In this document: positions 1 through 9,038 of the stretch, in pieces
Layout of the letters: the number at the start of each line of letters is the position of its first letter
Numbering within the stretch: position 1 is the first letter of the stretch
NCBI GenBank assembly: GCA_002841275.1
Contig: PHET01000008.1
Location: forward strand, 1-64,000
Source: Actinobacteria bacterium HGW-Actinobacteria-7
Lineage (GTDB): Bacteria > Actinomycetota > Coriobacteriia > Anaerosomatales > PHET01
DNA: 64,000 nt
Reading direction: 5' to 3'
Made by a program: the position numbers and the translations under genes
Notes under the pieces: generated by a model
Told to the model about the DNA's origin: nothing
What the model saw: only the letters and a program-made list of their open reading frames with translations
The model's database searches: none

Positions 1-650
1 ACGAAGGTGCCGTCCGCTTCGATCGCCCCGGTGAGAATCACCTGCGATGCATCGACCATCCCAGCCGGCAGCGCACCCTCGTAGACCACGCCGATCTCCT
101 GACCGCCCTGCTTCTCGCCGGTGACCACGAAGCGCGGCCCGCTACCCGGGGCGACGATCGACCCGGCCTTCACGTAGCCGGTTGTCTTGACGGTCTTACC
201 CACCATGGCGGCACCCTTACCCATGAGGTCACTGATGGGCAACGCACCGGTCGCCGACTCGTACTTCGAGGGGCACTTGGTGATCATCTCGTCGGCATTG
301 AGCGTGCCGTCCGTACCCAGCTCGCCTGTGACGATCGCTGTCACGCCGTCACCGAAGGTGGCGGGAACCGCGCCGTTGTAGACAACCTTGATGGTAGGAC
401 CGGTGCCGGCGGAGTCCTTCTCGTCTTTGATGGTGAAGCTCATAGGATTGCTCTTCTTGTCCCACGAGCCAGCGACCACACCGCCGCCTACCTTCACGCG
501 CTTGCCCTGAAGCGTGGTATCGCTCGAAAGCTCCTTGACGGTCTTGTAGTAGGAGGCCTGCTTGCCGCCAAGACCAAAGAAGATTGCCGCGACCGCGATC
601 AGAATGATCGCCGTCACCCCTATCAACCGATTCTGAGCACGTTTGTTCAC
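1..650 (-). CDS. ccmE: Cytochrome c maturation protein CcmE (heme chaperone), truncated by window edge
   Basis: Read from minus strand: GTG start at 650, MNKRAQNRLIGVTAIILIAVAAIFFGLGGKQASYYKTVKEL..., then an OB-fold-like pattern (GKRVKVGGGVVAGSW...FTIKD...VVYNGAVPATFGDGVTAIVTGEL). Not in the ORF track because of the GTG start and edge. Confidence 0.8.
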   Translation of the reverse strand, partial: MNKRAQNRLIGVTAIILIAVAAIFFGLGGKQASYYKTVKELSSDTTLQGKRVKVGGGVVAGSWDKKSNPMSFTIKDEKDSAGTGPTIKVVYNGAVPATFGDGVTAIVTGELGTDGTLNADEMITKCPSKYESATGALPISDLMGKGAAMVGKTVKTTGYVKAGSIVAPGSGPRFVVTGEKQGGQEIGVVYEGALPAGMVDASQVILTGAIEADGTF

Positions 651-891
651 GTAAGCTCACTCCTTCGACAACGCGACCCCACAAGGCCGCCTCGCGCATC
701 TCGGGAAAGAGAGTGGGCGCGCACGCGAATACGTGCTGCTGCACACCGCTATCCGACCCGCCTGCCTGAACACTTGGATATTACCACCGCCGCTGCTGAC
801 GCGACAACGGTTCAGCTTGAATCAGGGAACTTGATTCTAGATGATTTGAGCAACCCACGTGCCGACACGGGCCGAGTGTGTGATTGACCGA

Positions 892-1815
892 TCAGCCACG
901 CTGGAGCCACTGAACGTCGGGCGCGAATCCGCTCTTCGCGAGCAGCTCCAAATAGCGCGCCGGCCTAAGCGAGCGGTCCGACCCGTCAAGCGCCACCATG
1001 GTCGCTTCGATCACGTTCGTTCCGAACGACCGACCTTCAAATCGGGGCGTGCTGGTAATGAGCAGCTCCACCCCGCGGCTCCTGAGGAACTCGACATCCT
1101 GGGACGTCGTCGTGTTGGTGATGATCCACTTGCCGGACATGTCTTCAGGCATGTACTTACGGACGTACTTGTAGTCACCGGCGATGATGTCCGCTGCCCG
1201 GTACAGGTCGGCATGCTTGGACTCCTGCTCGACCTCGCTCTCGTGGTCCGCCTCGGCGGGATAAAGCCAGGCGAACGGAAGTTGAACCGCAATAGGAGCG
1301 ATGGCGCGCACGAACCGCACCAGCGTGGACTTGCGATGGATCATGATCGGTATGTCGAGCGCATACAGCATGTCGCCGTAGGTCATGTCACAGCCGGCGT
1401 CCGCGAACCCCATCGCCATGCCCCAGCGGTCCACTGCTGATGTGATCAGTACCTTCTTGCCCGTCAGCTCCAGACCCAGTTCTTCGCGCATGAACCGCAC
1501 GACATCGCCTTCGACGGCCCCTTTCAGGCCCGAACCATCGACAAGCGGGGTCTGCGACACCGCCGCCCGGAAGCGCCGGGCCTCTCGGAAGTAATAGTCA
1601 TGATCCGCCGCGTGCAAGAACAGGTCGATTCCACCCAGTCCGAACGCATCAACCTTGCCGTCGAGCTCGCGCAGCTTCTGCTCGGCCAGCGCCATATCGC
1701 CATCGGTACCCACGCGGCTTATGCGAAACGTCTCGCCGAACAGATCGACATCGACCGTATGGTCGCGTTTCGACGAGCCGATGCTGACACTTACGATTTC
1801 CTTGATTGCGTCCAC
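892..1815 (-). CDS. Conserved protein of the type commonly labelled 'quinate 5-dehydrogenase'; true function uncertain
   Basis: 307-aa ORF overlapping the upstream regulator gene; Rossmann-like segment GKKVLITSAVDRWGMAMGFADAGCDMTYGDMLYAL. Confidence 0.55.
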   Translation of the reverse strand: MDAIKEIVSVSIGSSKRDHTVDVDLFGETFRISRVGTDGDMALAEQKLRELDGKVDAFGLGGIDLFLHAADHDYYFREARRFRAAVSQTPLVDGSGLKGAVEGDVVRFMREELGLELTGKKVLITSAVDRWGMAMGFADAGCDMTYGDMLYALDIPIMIHRKSTLVRFVRAIAPIAVQLPFAWLYPAEADHESEVEQESKHADLYRAADIIAGDYKYVRKYMPEDMSGKWIITNTTTSQDVEFLRSRGVELLITSTPRFEGRSFGTNVIEATMVALDGSDRSLRPARYLELLAKSGFAPDVQWLQRG

Positions 1816-2411
1816 CTCCCAGCAAGATCCTCGGCTGCCTCGCGCAGCATCCCGCCCATGCGGCTCCTGCGCCCGGTCGTGCGTGTTGGCGCGGCCATCA
1901 CGGCCGAGAGCACCTCATCGAGCTGGGCCAGGTCAACTGCCTTGTCTTCTCGAATCGGGGTCGTACCCAGCGGAATCCCAACGACCTCAGTGCCCAGGAT
2001 TCGCTCTATGGTGCGGATGCGCCAGTCGCTGGCGATGAAGATGAGCGTGTCGAAGTCGCGCAGTACCGAGAGGGTCTCCAACAACCGGTTGAAGACATCT
2101 GCTGACGAGCCGCTCTCTATGGACTCCCGTTCCGACTGACGTAGCACCAACACGAAGTCCACCGCGTGCTTGGCGGCCAGCGCATGCACTTCATCGCAGT
2201 TGGCTATGGGAAAGCCCACAAGCGCTACGCGCGGCCCGCGCCGCACTTCTCCCACGGTCTCCAGAATCGACACGAAACTACGCTGCACGCCGGCGGTGCG
2301 GGCGGCCTCTTCCTGAGTGGCACCTGCAGAGCGATCCTCGAGAATCGCATCGATGGCATCCGTGAGCTTGCTGCGGCTGACCACCTTGTCGCCGATCCGG
2401 ATGAGCTCCAC
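1791..2411 (-). CDS. HTH transcriptional regulator paired with downstream quinate-dehydrogenase-like gene
   Basis: 206-aa ORF with N-terminal HTH-like segment (GATQEEAARTAGVQRSFVSILE); overlaps the next gene. Confidence 0.55.
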   Translation of the reverse strand: MELIRIGDKVVSRSKLTDAIDAILEDRSAGATQEEAARTAGVQRSFVSILETVGEVRRGPRVALVGFPIANCDEVHALAAKHAVDFVLVLRQSERESIESGSSADVFNRLLETLSVLRDFDTLIFIASDWRIRTIERILGTEVVGIPLGTTPIREDKAVDLAQLDEVLSAVMAAPTRTTGRRSRMGGMLREAAEDLAGRWTQSRKS

Positions 2412-2430
2412 GCTCGCGCGCCCCTTTCTG

Positions 2431-2450
2431 TGTGTACACCGTTGTACACA
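2431..2450. promoter_or_regulatory. Perfect inverted repeat TGTGTACA-CCGT-TGTACACA, candidate operator
   Basis: 8-bp arms with 4-bp spacer, 20 bp upstream of the HTH regulator start. Confidence 0.6.
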
Positions 2451-2492
2451 ACGAGTGAGTATACGCGAGCCGCAACCGGTCGAGCGGCTTCG

Positions 2493-3257
2493 CTAGGTGT
2501 TGAGGTCCCGGATGATCCTGAGGCCCTTGAGCGTGAGATCGACGTCCACATGGTCCACCGTGTCGCAGAGCGGCGCCATACGAGGAGCCAGTCCCCCTGT
2601 AGCGACGACGGACGTCTCTTCGCCCAGCTCCACCCAGATGCGCCTCACGAGTCCGTCCACCATGGCCGCCTCGCCCAGGAGCAGGCCGGCCTGGACGCTC
2701 TCTCGTGTGTTGGTGCCTATAACGTGCGCTGGCGGTTCGAGATCGACCTTCGACAGCCGGGCCGCCTTGGCGAAGAGCGCCTCGGCGCTCGTCTCGACGC
2801 CCGGGGCGATCGCGCCACCCAGGTAGGCGCCATCGCGAGAGATCACATCGAGCGTGGTCGCCGTCCCGAAGTCGACGACGATCACCGGGCTGCCGTACGT
2901 GGCGATCGCAGCGACGCCGTTGACGATTCTGTCAGCTCCCACTTCGTGGGGGTTGTCGTACCGGATGGCCATCCCCGTCTTCACGCCCGGTCCCACGATC
3001 AGAATCTCGCAGGAACATGCCTCGCGTGCTACCTCTTCCCACGCCAGCGTGAGCGGCGGCACCACCGAGCACAAGACGACCTGGCTGACGTCGGCCCAGG
3101 TACGTCCGTCGAGTGCCAGAAGCCCGCCTACCTGCACGCGCAGTTCGTCGGCGGCCAGAGAGCCCCGAGTCGAGATGCGCCAGTGTCCATCGAGCTCATT
3201 GCCTTCGAACAACCCGAGCACGGTTTGAGTGTTGCCCACATCGACAGCCAGAAGCAC
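2493..3257 (-). CDS. coaX: Type III pantothenate kinase
   Basis: VLLAVDVGNTQTVLGLFEG...ADRIVNGVAA...VVDFGTATTLDVIS...GGAIAPGVETSAEALF; GTG start at 3257. Confidence 0.92.
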   Translation of the reverse strand: MLLAVDVGNTQTVLGLFEGNELDGHWRISTRGSLAADELRVQVGGLLALDGRTWADVSQVVLCSVVPPLTLAWEEVAREACSCEILIVGPGVKTGMAIRYDNPHEVGADRIVNGVAAIATYGSPVIVVDFGTATTLDVISRDGAYLGGAIAPGVETSAEALFAKAARLSKVDLEPPAHVIGTNTRESVQAGLLLGEAAMVDGLVRRIWVELGEETSVVATGGLAPRMAPLCDTVDHVDVDLTLKGLRIIRDLNT

Positions 3258-3410
3258 GCGATTCCCCTCTCGGTGACGGCACGGTGACGCCCGCCTGATG
3301 CACGGGACGCCGATGCTATCATCCTTGTAGGGCCAGCGCCTTGTATCAGCGCTAAGCCGCACCTTTCTGAGCAGCCATGATACGCCCAAATCCCTTACGG
3401 AGGCGCGTCT

Positions 3411-4115
3411 ATGAGCGAGACCCCCGCACGCATCCTCGTGGTTGACGATGAGCCATCGATCACCGAATTCGTGAGCTACAACCTTGAAAAGGAAGGCTGG
3501 GACGTCTCCGTCGCCGAGAATGGCGATGATGCGCTGGCGCTTGCAGCCGAGACCCAGTTCGACCTGGTGGTTCTTGACGTGATGCTCCCCGGCATGGACG
3601 GCTACGAGGTGTGTCGCCGCCTGCGTGCGACGTCAAGCGTCCCGGTGCTGTTCCTCTCGGCGCGAGACACGGAACTCGACAAGGTCGTGGGTCTCGAGAT
3701 CGGCGGCGATGATTACCTCGCCAAGCCGTTCGGCGTCCGCGAGCTGACCGCACGAGTCAAAGCACTCCTCCGGCGCGCGCAGCCGGGAACCCGCGAATCG
3801 GGCAACCTCGGCGAAAGCGTAGAGGTCGCAGGAATCCTCCTCGATGAGGCCGCCCACAGTGCCACCGCCGGCGACACGCCTATCGACCTCACGCCGCGCG
3901 AGTTCGAGCTGCTGGCTTGCCTCATGCGCCACGCAGGCAAGGTCCTTTCGCGCGAACAGCTGCTGCGCGAAGCGTGGGCGTGGGAGTACCTCGTCGAGAC
4001 CAAGACCGTCGACACGCACGTCAAGCGGCTCCGCGACAAGCTCGAGGCCGCCGGAGTCGATCCCACCCTGGTCGAGACGGTGCGCGGCTACGGATACCGG
4101 TTCAAGGCCGTCTAG
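3411..4115 (+). CDS. OmpR/PhoB-family response regulator
   Basis: ILVVDDEPSITEFV...VVLDVMLPGMDGYEVC...LAKPFGVRELTARV plus winged-helix C-terminus VDTHVKRLRDKLE...VRGYGYRF. Confidence 0.93.
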   Translation: MSETPARILVVDDEPSITEFVSYNLEKEGWDVSVAENGDDALALAAETQFDLVVLDVMLPGMDGYEVCRRLRATSSVPVLFLSARDTELDKVVGLEIGGDDYLAKPFGVRELTARVKALLRRAQPGTRESGNLGESVEVAGILLDEAAHSATAGDTPIDLTPREFELLACLMRHAGKVLSREQLLREAWAWEYLVETKTVDTHVKRLRDKLEAAGVDPTLVETVRGYGYRFKAV

Positions 4116-4118
4116 GTC

Positions 4119-5138
4119 ATGCGGGGCACACTGCGCCAGCAGATTCGCATGGCTATCGGACTCACCGCGCTGATCGCCGCAGCTCTGGCGGGGCTCGCCG
4201 CCGGTTTCCGCCCCGGCGCCGAGATCGCTGTGATCATGCTCTCTCCGGTCGTGGGTTGGTTCATCGGCCAGCTTCTGGCGCGTCGGATGACCGCCCACCT
4301 CGAGCGCTTGGCGTCCTCGGCAGCTTCGTTCGCCTCGGGCAACCGCTCGAGCCGCGCAGACACCGGCGGCCCTCGCGAGGTGCGTCTCATTGCCGAGGCG
4401 TTCAACCGGATGGCCGACGAGGTCTCGACCGCGCTGTCTCAAGTGCGTGCCGAGGAGAACCGCAAGACGCAGTTCGTCTCGGACGTGAGCCACGAGTTGC
4501 GCACGCCGCTCACGGCGATTCGCGGCGCAGCGGAGACCCTGTTGGACGGCGGAGTCTCGCCCGACGACCAGGAACGATTCCTGTCGACCATCGCACTCGA
4601 GGCCGAGCGGCTCACCCGCCTAGCCAACGACCTGCTCCAGCTGCAACGCATCGAAGGCGCCACGGGTGAACTCGCACTGCGACAGGTGGACCTGCGTCTG
4701 GCTGCCGAGCGGGCTGCCGCCATGCTCGAGCCGCTGATCGAAGACCGCGGTGTCACGCTTGCCGTGCGCGGAGAGGCCCCCAAAGTGCTCGGCGACGTCG
4801 ACCGCCTGCAGCAGGTGGTCGCGAATCTGGTCGACAACGCCAGCCGGATCGTGGGCGAGGGCGGATGCGTGACCGTAGAGCTCTCGTCTGTTGAGGGAGA
4901 TGCTCTACTCACGGTCCTCGACAACGGCCCGGGCGTTCCCGCTGAGGACCTGCCGCGCCTGTTCGACCGCTTCTACCGAGCCGATTCGAGCCGCGCTCGC
5001 ACGAGCGGTGGTGGAGCCGGTCTGGGGCTTGCGATCGTGCGCGCGATCGTCTCGGCGCACGGCGGAACGATTCACGCCGAGAACCTCGAAGGCCGCGGCT
5101 CGCGCTTCACCGTGCGGCTTCCCGCTGCCCCCCAGTAG
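4119..5138 (+). CDS. Sensor histidine kinase (HAMP, HisKA, HATPase)
   Basis: Follows the RR gene directly; FVSDVSHELRTPLTAIRGAAETLL, LDNGPGVPAEDLPRLFDRFYR, GAGLGLAIVRAIV. Confidence 0.93.
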   Translation: MRGTLRQQIRMAIGLTALIAAALAGLAAGFRPGAEIAVIMLSPVVGWFIGQLLARRMTAHLERLASSAASFASGNRSSRADTGGPREVRLIAEAFNRMADEVSTALSQVRAEENRKTQFVSDVSHELRTPLTAIRGAAETLLDGGVSPDDQERFLSTIALEAERLTRLANDLLQLQRIEGATGELALRQVDLRLAAERAAAMLEPLIEDRGVTLAVRGEAPKVLGDVDRLQQVVANLVDNASRIVGEGGCVTVELSSVEGDALLTVLDNGPGVPAEDLPRLFDRFYRADSSRARTSGGGAGLGLAIVRAIVSAHGGTIHAENLEGRGSRFTVRLPAAPQ

Positions 5139-5151
5139 GTCCGAGGTCGGC

Positions 5152-5739
5152 CTAGCGCACCGCTCGGCGAACCGCGGCGGCCACGATGACCGCGGCAGCG
5201 GCTTTGAGGCCGTCAGGCACGATGAACGGTGCGACGCCCGCGGCGATGGCCTTGGGTGCCGAGAGTCCGAGCACCATGGCCAGATGGGCCGCGCCGACCG
5301 TGTAGATCACCAGGATCACGACGGTCGCGCTCACCGCATCGACGATCAGCGCGTTCATGCGCGTGCCGGACAACAGCACGCGCACCGATGAGCCTAGCCC
5401 CGCCGCTGCGATGAATCCGTACAGGTAGCCTCCGGTGGGACCGGCGAGGACGCCGATGCCTCCGTGGCCCCCCGAGAACACCGGGACGCCGATGGCCCCC
5501 AGACCCAGGTACACAGCCATCGAACCGAAGGCCCACTCGGGAGCAAGAAGGAGCGCCGCCAGCACGACGAAGAACACCTGCAGCGTGATGGGCACCGGCT
5601 GCACTGGAATCTGGACCCAGGCGGAAGCGGCCACGAGCGAGGCCACAAGGGACGCGGTTACCATCTGGCGCGTGCGACTACCCGTGCCACCACGGCCGCC
5701 TTGCGCCGCGTCTTCCGTCAACGAGTTGGTCTGTGACAC
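5152..5739 (-). CDS. bioY: BioY biotin ECF transporter S component
   Basis: VQIPVQPVPITLQVFFVVLAALLLAPEWAFGSMAVYLGLGAIGVPVFSGGHGG...GPTGGYLYGF; GTG start. Confidence 0.92.
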   Translation of the reverse strand: MSQTNSLTEDAAQGGRGGTGSRTRQMVTASLVASLVAASAWVQIPVQPVPITLQVFFVVLAALLLAPEWAFGSMAVYLGLGAIGVPVFSGGHGGIGVLAGPTGGYLYGFIAAAGLGSSVRVLLSGTRMNALIVDAVSATVVILVIYTVGAAHLAMVLGLSAPKAIAAGVAPFIVPDGLKAAAAVIVAAAVRRAVR

Positions 5740-5751
5740 CTGTGCTCCTTA

Positions 5752-5783
5752 TTGTTAACCAAGCAATTTGTGATGGTTTACAG
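5752..5783. promoter_or_regulatory. BirA-type biotin operator, TTGTTAACC-N14-GGTTTACAG
   Basis: Imperfect dyad matching the bio operator type (TTGTAAACC-N-GGTTTACAA), 12 bp upstream of the bioY start; birA is adjacent. Confidence 0.85.
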
Positions 5784-5821
5784 TAGTTGGGGCAGCCCAC
5801 CGCGTCAATGCGGGCGCCGGC

Positions 5822-6775
5822 TCACCGTCTCAACGTGACTTCGCCGGCCACGACCGCTTCGACTCCCGCCCTGCCGCCAACCAGGAGCCGACCTTCGTCG
5901 TCTATGCCGAGTACCGTGCCGTTCGCGCGCACAGCGCCTGTCAGGTCGCTCACCACTACAGCCCGGCCCTTGAGCACGGAACGCTCCTCGTAGGCGGCCC
6001 GAAGCGGTGCGAACCCGCCGTCGCGCCACACGGCATAGACCTCCGCAATGCCGTCAAGCGCGGCGGCCACCGCCGTCGCGGCGCCAATCCCGGGGCGGGA
6101 TTCGCTCAGATACGCCGCTCCCTCAAACGGGTGCTCAGGACGCGACACATTGATTCCGACGCCCGCGACGACCCAATCGATCCGGTCGCTCTCGGCGGAC
6201 ATCTCAAGAAGGACGCCCGCCAGCTTATGCCCTCGAAGCTGGAGATCGTTGGGCCATTTCAGCCCCGCAACGACACCTACCGCCTCAAGTCCGCGAGCCA
6301 CCCCAAGCGCGACGACCAGCGCAAGTGGGCCGGCCTGTGACGGCGCGACTGGCGGTCGTAGCACCACCGAGAAGTACGCTCCACCAGCTGGTGACGTCCA
6401 CGTACGTCCCATGCGCCCGCGGCCCGCGTCCTGCGACGCGGCGACCACAACGCAGCCCTCGCCCGCACCTTCTCGCGCAAGCAACCGTGCATCGTCGTTT
6501 GTGGAGCCCGTGCTGGGTCCGCCGGCGAAATCGTGCCACAGAGGGTCGCGCACCAGCGGTTCCACCTCTGCGGGCAGTGCGAGATCGGGGGCCGAGACGA
6601 ACACGTAGCCGGAGCCCCGAACCGCCTCGATCACGTAGCCCAGAGCACGCAACGCCGCAACGTGTTTGGACACGGCCACACGACTGATTCCCAGTACATG
6701 GGCGATCGACTCGCCACTCACTCCACCGGCCCCCGAGTCACGCAGCGCCCTCAAGACGTGGTCGCGCGTCGTCAC
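5822..6775 (-). CDS. birA: Bifunctional biotin operon repressor / biotin-[acetyl-CoA-carboxylase] ligase
   Basis: N-terminal HTH (SGESIAHVLGISRVAVSKHVAALRALGY) and ligase motif DAGRGRMGRTWTSPAGGAYFSVVLRP...LKWPNDLQLRGHKLAGVLLE. Confidence 0.93.
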   Translation of the reverse strand: MTTRDHVLRALRDSGAGGVSGESIAHVLGISRVAVSKHVAALRALGYVIEAVRGSGYVFVSAPDLALPAEVEPLVRDPLWHDFAGGPSTGSTNDDARLLAREGAGEGCVVVAASQDAGRGRMGRTWTSPAGGAYFSVVLRPPVAPSQAGPLALVVALGVARGLEAVGVVAGLKWPNDLQLRGHKLAGVLLEMSAESDRIDWVVAGVGINVSRPEHPFEGAAYLSESRPGIGAATAVAAALDGIAEVYAVWRDGGFAPLRAAYEERSVLKGRAVVVSDLTGAVRANGTVLGIDDEGRLLVGGRAGVEAVVAGEVTLRR

Positions 6776-7494
6776 TTCTCGGCATCCTGCTGTGACGGTG
6801 GCTGGTCATCGGCGAGTTCGGCCTCGAGGGCGGCCGCTACCCGTCGTGCGCGGATGCGGCGGGCGAGCAACCACGCGAGCGCAACAAAAGCGAGGAAGAG
6901 CCCCAGCCCTATCCAGGTCACCGTCGAGGCGACCTTGAGCGCATGATCCATGTTCGCACCAAGGAACCAGCCGATCGCGCACATGAGCGACGTGTAGAGC
7001 ATCGCCCCCACGACCGTGTACAGCTCGTACCAGAAGACCGGCATGTGCACGGCGCCGGCGACGGCGGGAACCATGTTCTTCGCCCCTACTGCGAACCGCG
7101 AGATCAGAACCGTCTTCGAGCCATGGTCATCGAAGTGTTCCTGCACGTCATCGAGGGCTGCGGCGTCCACCTTGAAGAAACGTCCGATGCGGCTGGCTGC
7201 AACCCGGGCCACGAAGACCCGGACCGACTCGATGCCCGCTCTGCGGCCCAGCCAGTAGCTGAGGTTGCTCCCGATGATGGTACCCGCCACCGAGATGAGC
7301 CACACCCACACGATGTTGAGCCCGCCACGTGAGGCGACGAGTCCGGCGACGATGACCACCGTCTCACCCGGCGTGAACGACCCCAGCACGAAGATGTTCT
7401 CGCAGATGGTGAAGCCGAGCACGATCAGATAGCCCCAGCCGGTCATAGCGGCCAGGAACCAGTCGACCAGTGCGATGCCGGTTGATGGAATCAC
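6772..7494 (-). CDS. DedA family membrane protein
   Basis: GYLIVLGFTICENIFVLGSFTPGETVVIVAGLVASRG...SYWLGRRAG...FDDHGSKTVLISRFAVGAKNMVPAVAG; GTG start at 7494. Confidence 0.85.
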   Translation of the reverse strand: MIPSTGIALVDWFLAAMTGWGYLIVLGFTICENIFVLGSFTPGETVVIVAGLVASRGGLNIVWVWLISVAGTIIGSNLSYWLGRRAGIESVRVFVARVAASRIGRFFKVDAAALDDVQEHFDDHGSKTVLISRFAVGAKNMVPAVAGAVHMPVFWYELYTVVGAMLYTSLMCAIGWFLGANMDHALKVASTVTWIGLGLFLAFVALAWLLARRIRARRVAAALEAELADDQPPSQQDAEK

Positions 7495-7532
7495 AGCGAT
7501 ACCGCGCTGGGTGTGAGGCGTCGGAGAGTCAT

Positions 7533-8075
7533 CTAGCCGACAAGCCCTGCGGGAGATCCGGCAGCGGCGGACCACGCGGCGCGTCGCGACCGGGTGGGAA
7601 GCGACTGGACGAGCAGAAGCACGTAGATGAGATAGAACGGGATCCCGTTCGCGGCGTTTTGTGTGGTGATCATCAGGACGAATCCCAGCAGCACCCCGGC
7701 CTCAGTAATCGCCATGGCGATGATCCACGCCGAGAAGACGACTCCCAGCGGCTGTGCAGGGGCGGGCGGCTGATCAGGGGACATAGCGGTTGCAGCGGCA
7801 GCCCCGCTGCGCAGGACAAGTGAGCGCAGCACCGGAGCCATGACAAGCGACAGCGCTGAGATACCGAGGAAGACCCAGCCGATCATGGGAGGTCGAGCGG
7901 ACAGGCCGCCAAGGAAGTAGAACTCGCCAAGCGAGAACGGCGCGATCAACAGCGCGATTGCGAACAGCGCGATCGGAGCCATGGCGAAAGAGACCCACAG
8001 CAGCCACATGGTACGCACCTGAGGACTCTGCTCTTCAGGCAGTTCGTTCAAGGGGTTCTCCACTCCTTTGGACAC
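7533..8075 (-). CDS. Predicted multi-pass membrane protein, unknown function
   Basis: 180-aa ORF with about four hydrophobic segments; fits between nadC and dedA on the same strand. Confidence 0.5.
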   Translation of the reverse strand: MSKGVENPLNELPEEQSPQVRTMWLLWVSFAMAPIALFAIALLIAPFSLGEFYFLGGLSARPPMIGWVFLGISALSLVMAPVLRSLVLRSGAAAATAMSPDQPPAPAQPLGVVFSAWIIAMAITEAGVLLGFVLMITTQNAANGIPFYLIYVLLLVQSLPTRSRRAAWSAAAGSPAGLVG

Positions 8076-8123
8076 CTATCCGCCACGCCGATGAAATCGA
8101 ACCATACAACCGTGACCCACTCA

Positions 8124-9038
8124 TCACCGTTCGTCCAGCCCGAAATCGATGACGCCGGTCAGCGTCAGAGCGCTCGCCGAAACACGATCGACCCCAGTGT
8201 GTCGGAGCGTGGCGAGTCGCGCCAGCGTGATGGTCCCTGATGCTTCGGTGAGCACGGTACGGCCGTGGGTGGATGCCTCTTCTCGGCAGACGCCCACCGC
8301 ACGCGTCAGCTGCTCGTCGTCCATGTTGTCCAGCAAAACGATGTCGGCTCCTGCCCTCACCGCTTCGCGCGCCTGTTCGAGCGAGTCCGCCTCGACTTCG
8401 AGGACCAGATCCGGATGTGCCGCCCGTGCCTGCGCGACCGCCTGAGCAACGCCGCCCGCACGAGCCAAATGGTTGTCCTTGACAAGCACCATGTCGTGCA
8501 ACCCGTCGCGATGATTGGTTCCGCCTCCCACGCGCACCGCGTACTTCGAGAGCGCGCGCAGGCCGGGCAGCGTCTTGCGGGTGTCGCACACCGCCAGCGC
8601 GGGCCCTGCCGCGGCCACCCACCGGGCCGTCTGGGTCGCGATGCCGGAGAGGACCATCATGAAGTCGAGTGCCGTCCGCTCCGCGCACAGAACGGCAGCG
8701 GCCAGCCCGTCGACCTCGGCGACCGCACATCCGGGTTCAACGCGAGCGCCTTCCGGTACGAGCGGGAAGAACTCGACCGGCTCGAAGATGCCCGCGGCGC
8801 GACTGAGCGCCTCGAACACCTCGGCCGCAACCGACAGCCCGCACACCGTGCACGCCTCGCGAGCAACGACAACGCCCGAGAACTGCGCATCGAGCCCGAC
8901 CACCGAACTGCTGGTCACGTCGTGAGTGAGCACGTCAGGCGAGGGCACTGCTCCGGCAAGGAAGCGCGAGGCCTCCACTCCCAAGTCTTCGGCCAGCGCG
9001 ACGGCTATGGTGTCGGTAATCGAAGGAAGCTCGTACAT
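8124..9038 (-). CDS. nadC: Nicotinate-nucleotide pyrophosphorylase (carboxylating)
   Basis: ALAEDLG...GDVLTHDVTS-like N-term; ALDFMMVLSGIATQTARWV...DTRKTLPGLRALSKYAVRVGGGTNHRDGLHDMVLVKDNHL; overlaps nadB stop. Confidence 0.93.
   Translation of the reverse strand: MYELPSITDTIAVALAEDLGVEASRFLAGAVPSPDVLTHDVTSSSVVGLDAQFSGVVVAREACTVCGLSVAAEVFEALSRAAGIFEPVEFFPLVPEGARVEPGCAVAEVDGLAAAVLCAERTALDFMMVLSGIATQTARWVAAAGPALAVCDTRKTLPGLRALSKYAVRVGGGTNHRDGLHDMVLVKDNHLARAGGVAQAVAQARAAHPDLVLEVEADSLEQAREAVRAGADIVLLDNMDDEQLTRAVGVCREEASTHGRTVLTEASGTITLARLATLRHTGVDRVSASALTLTGVIDFGLDER

Noticed and set aside
2166-3287. 373-aa ORF on plus strand
   Set aside because: Antisense to coaX and the HTH regulator gene.
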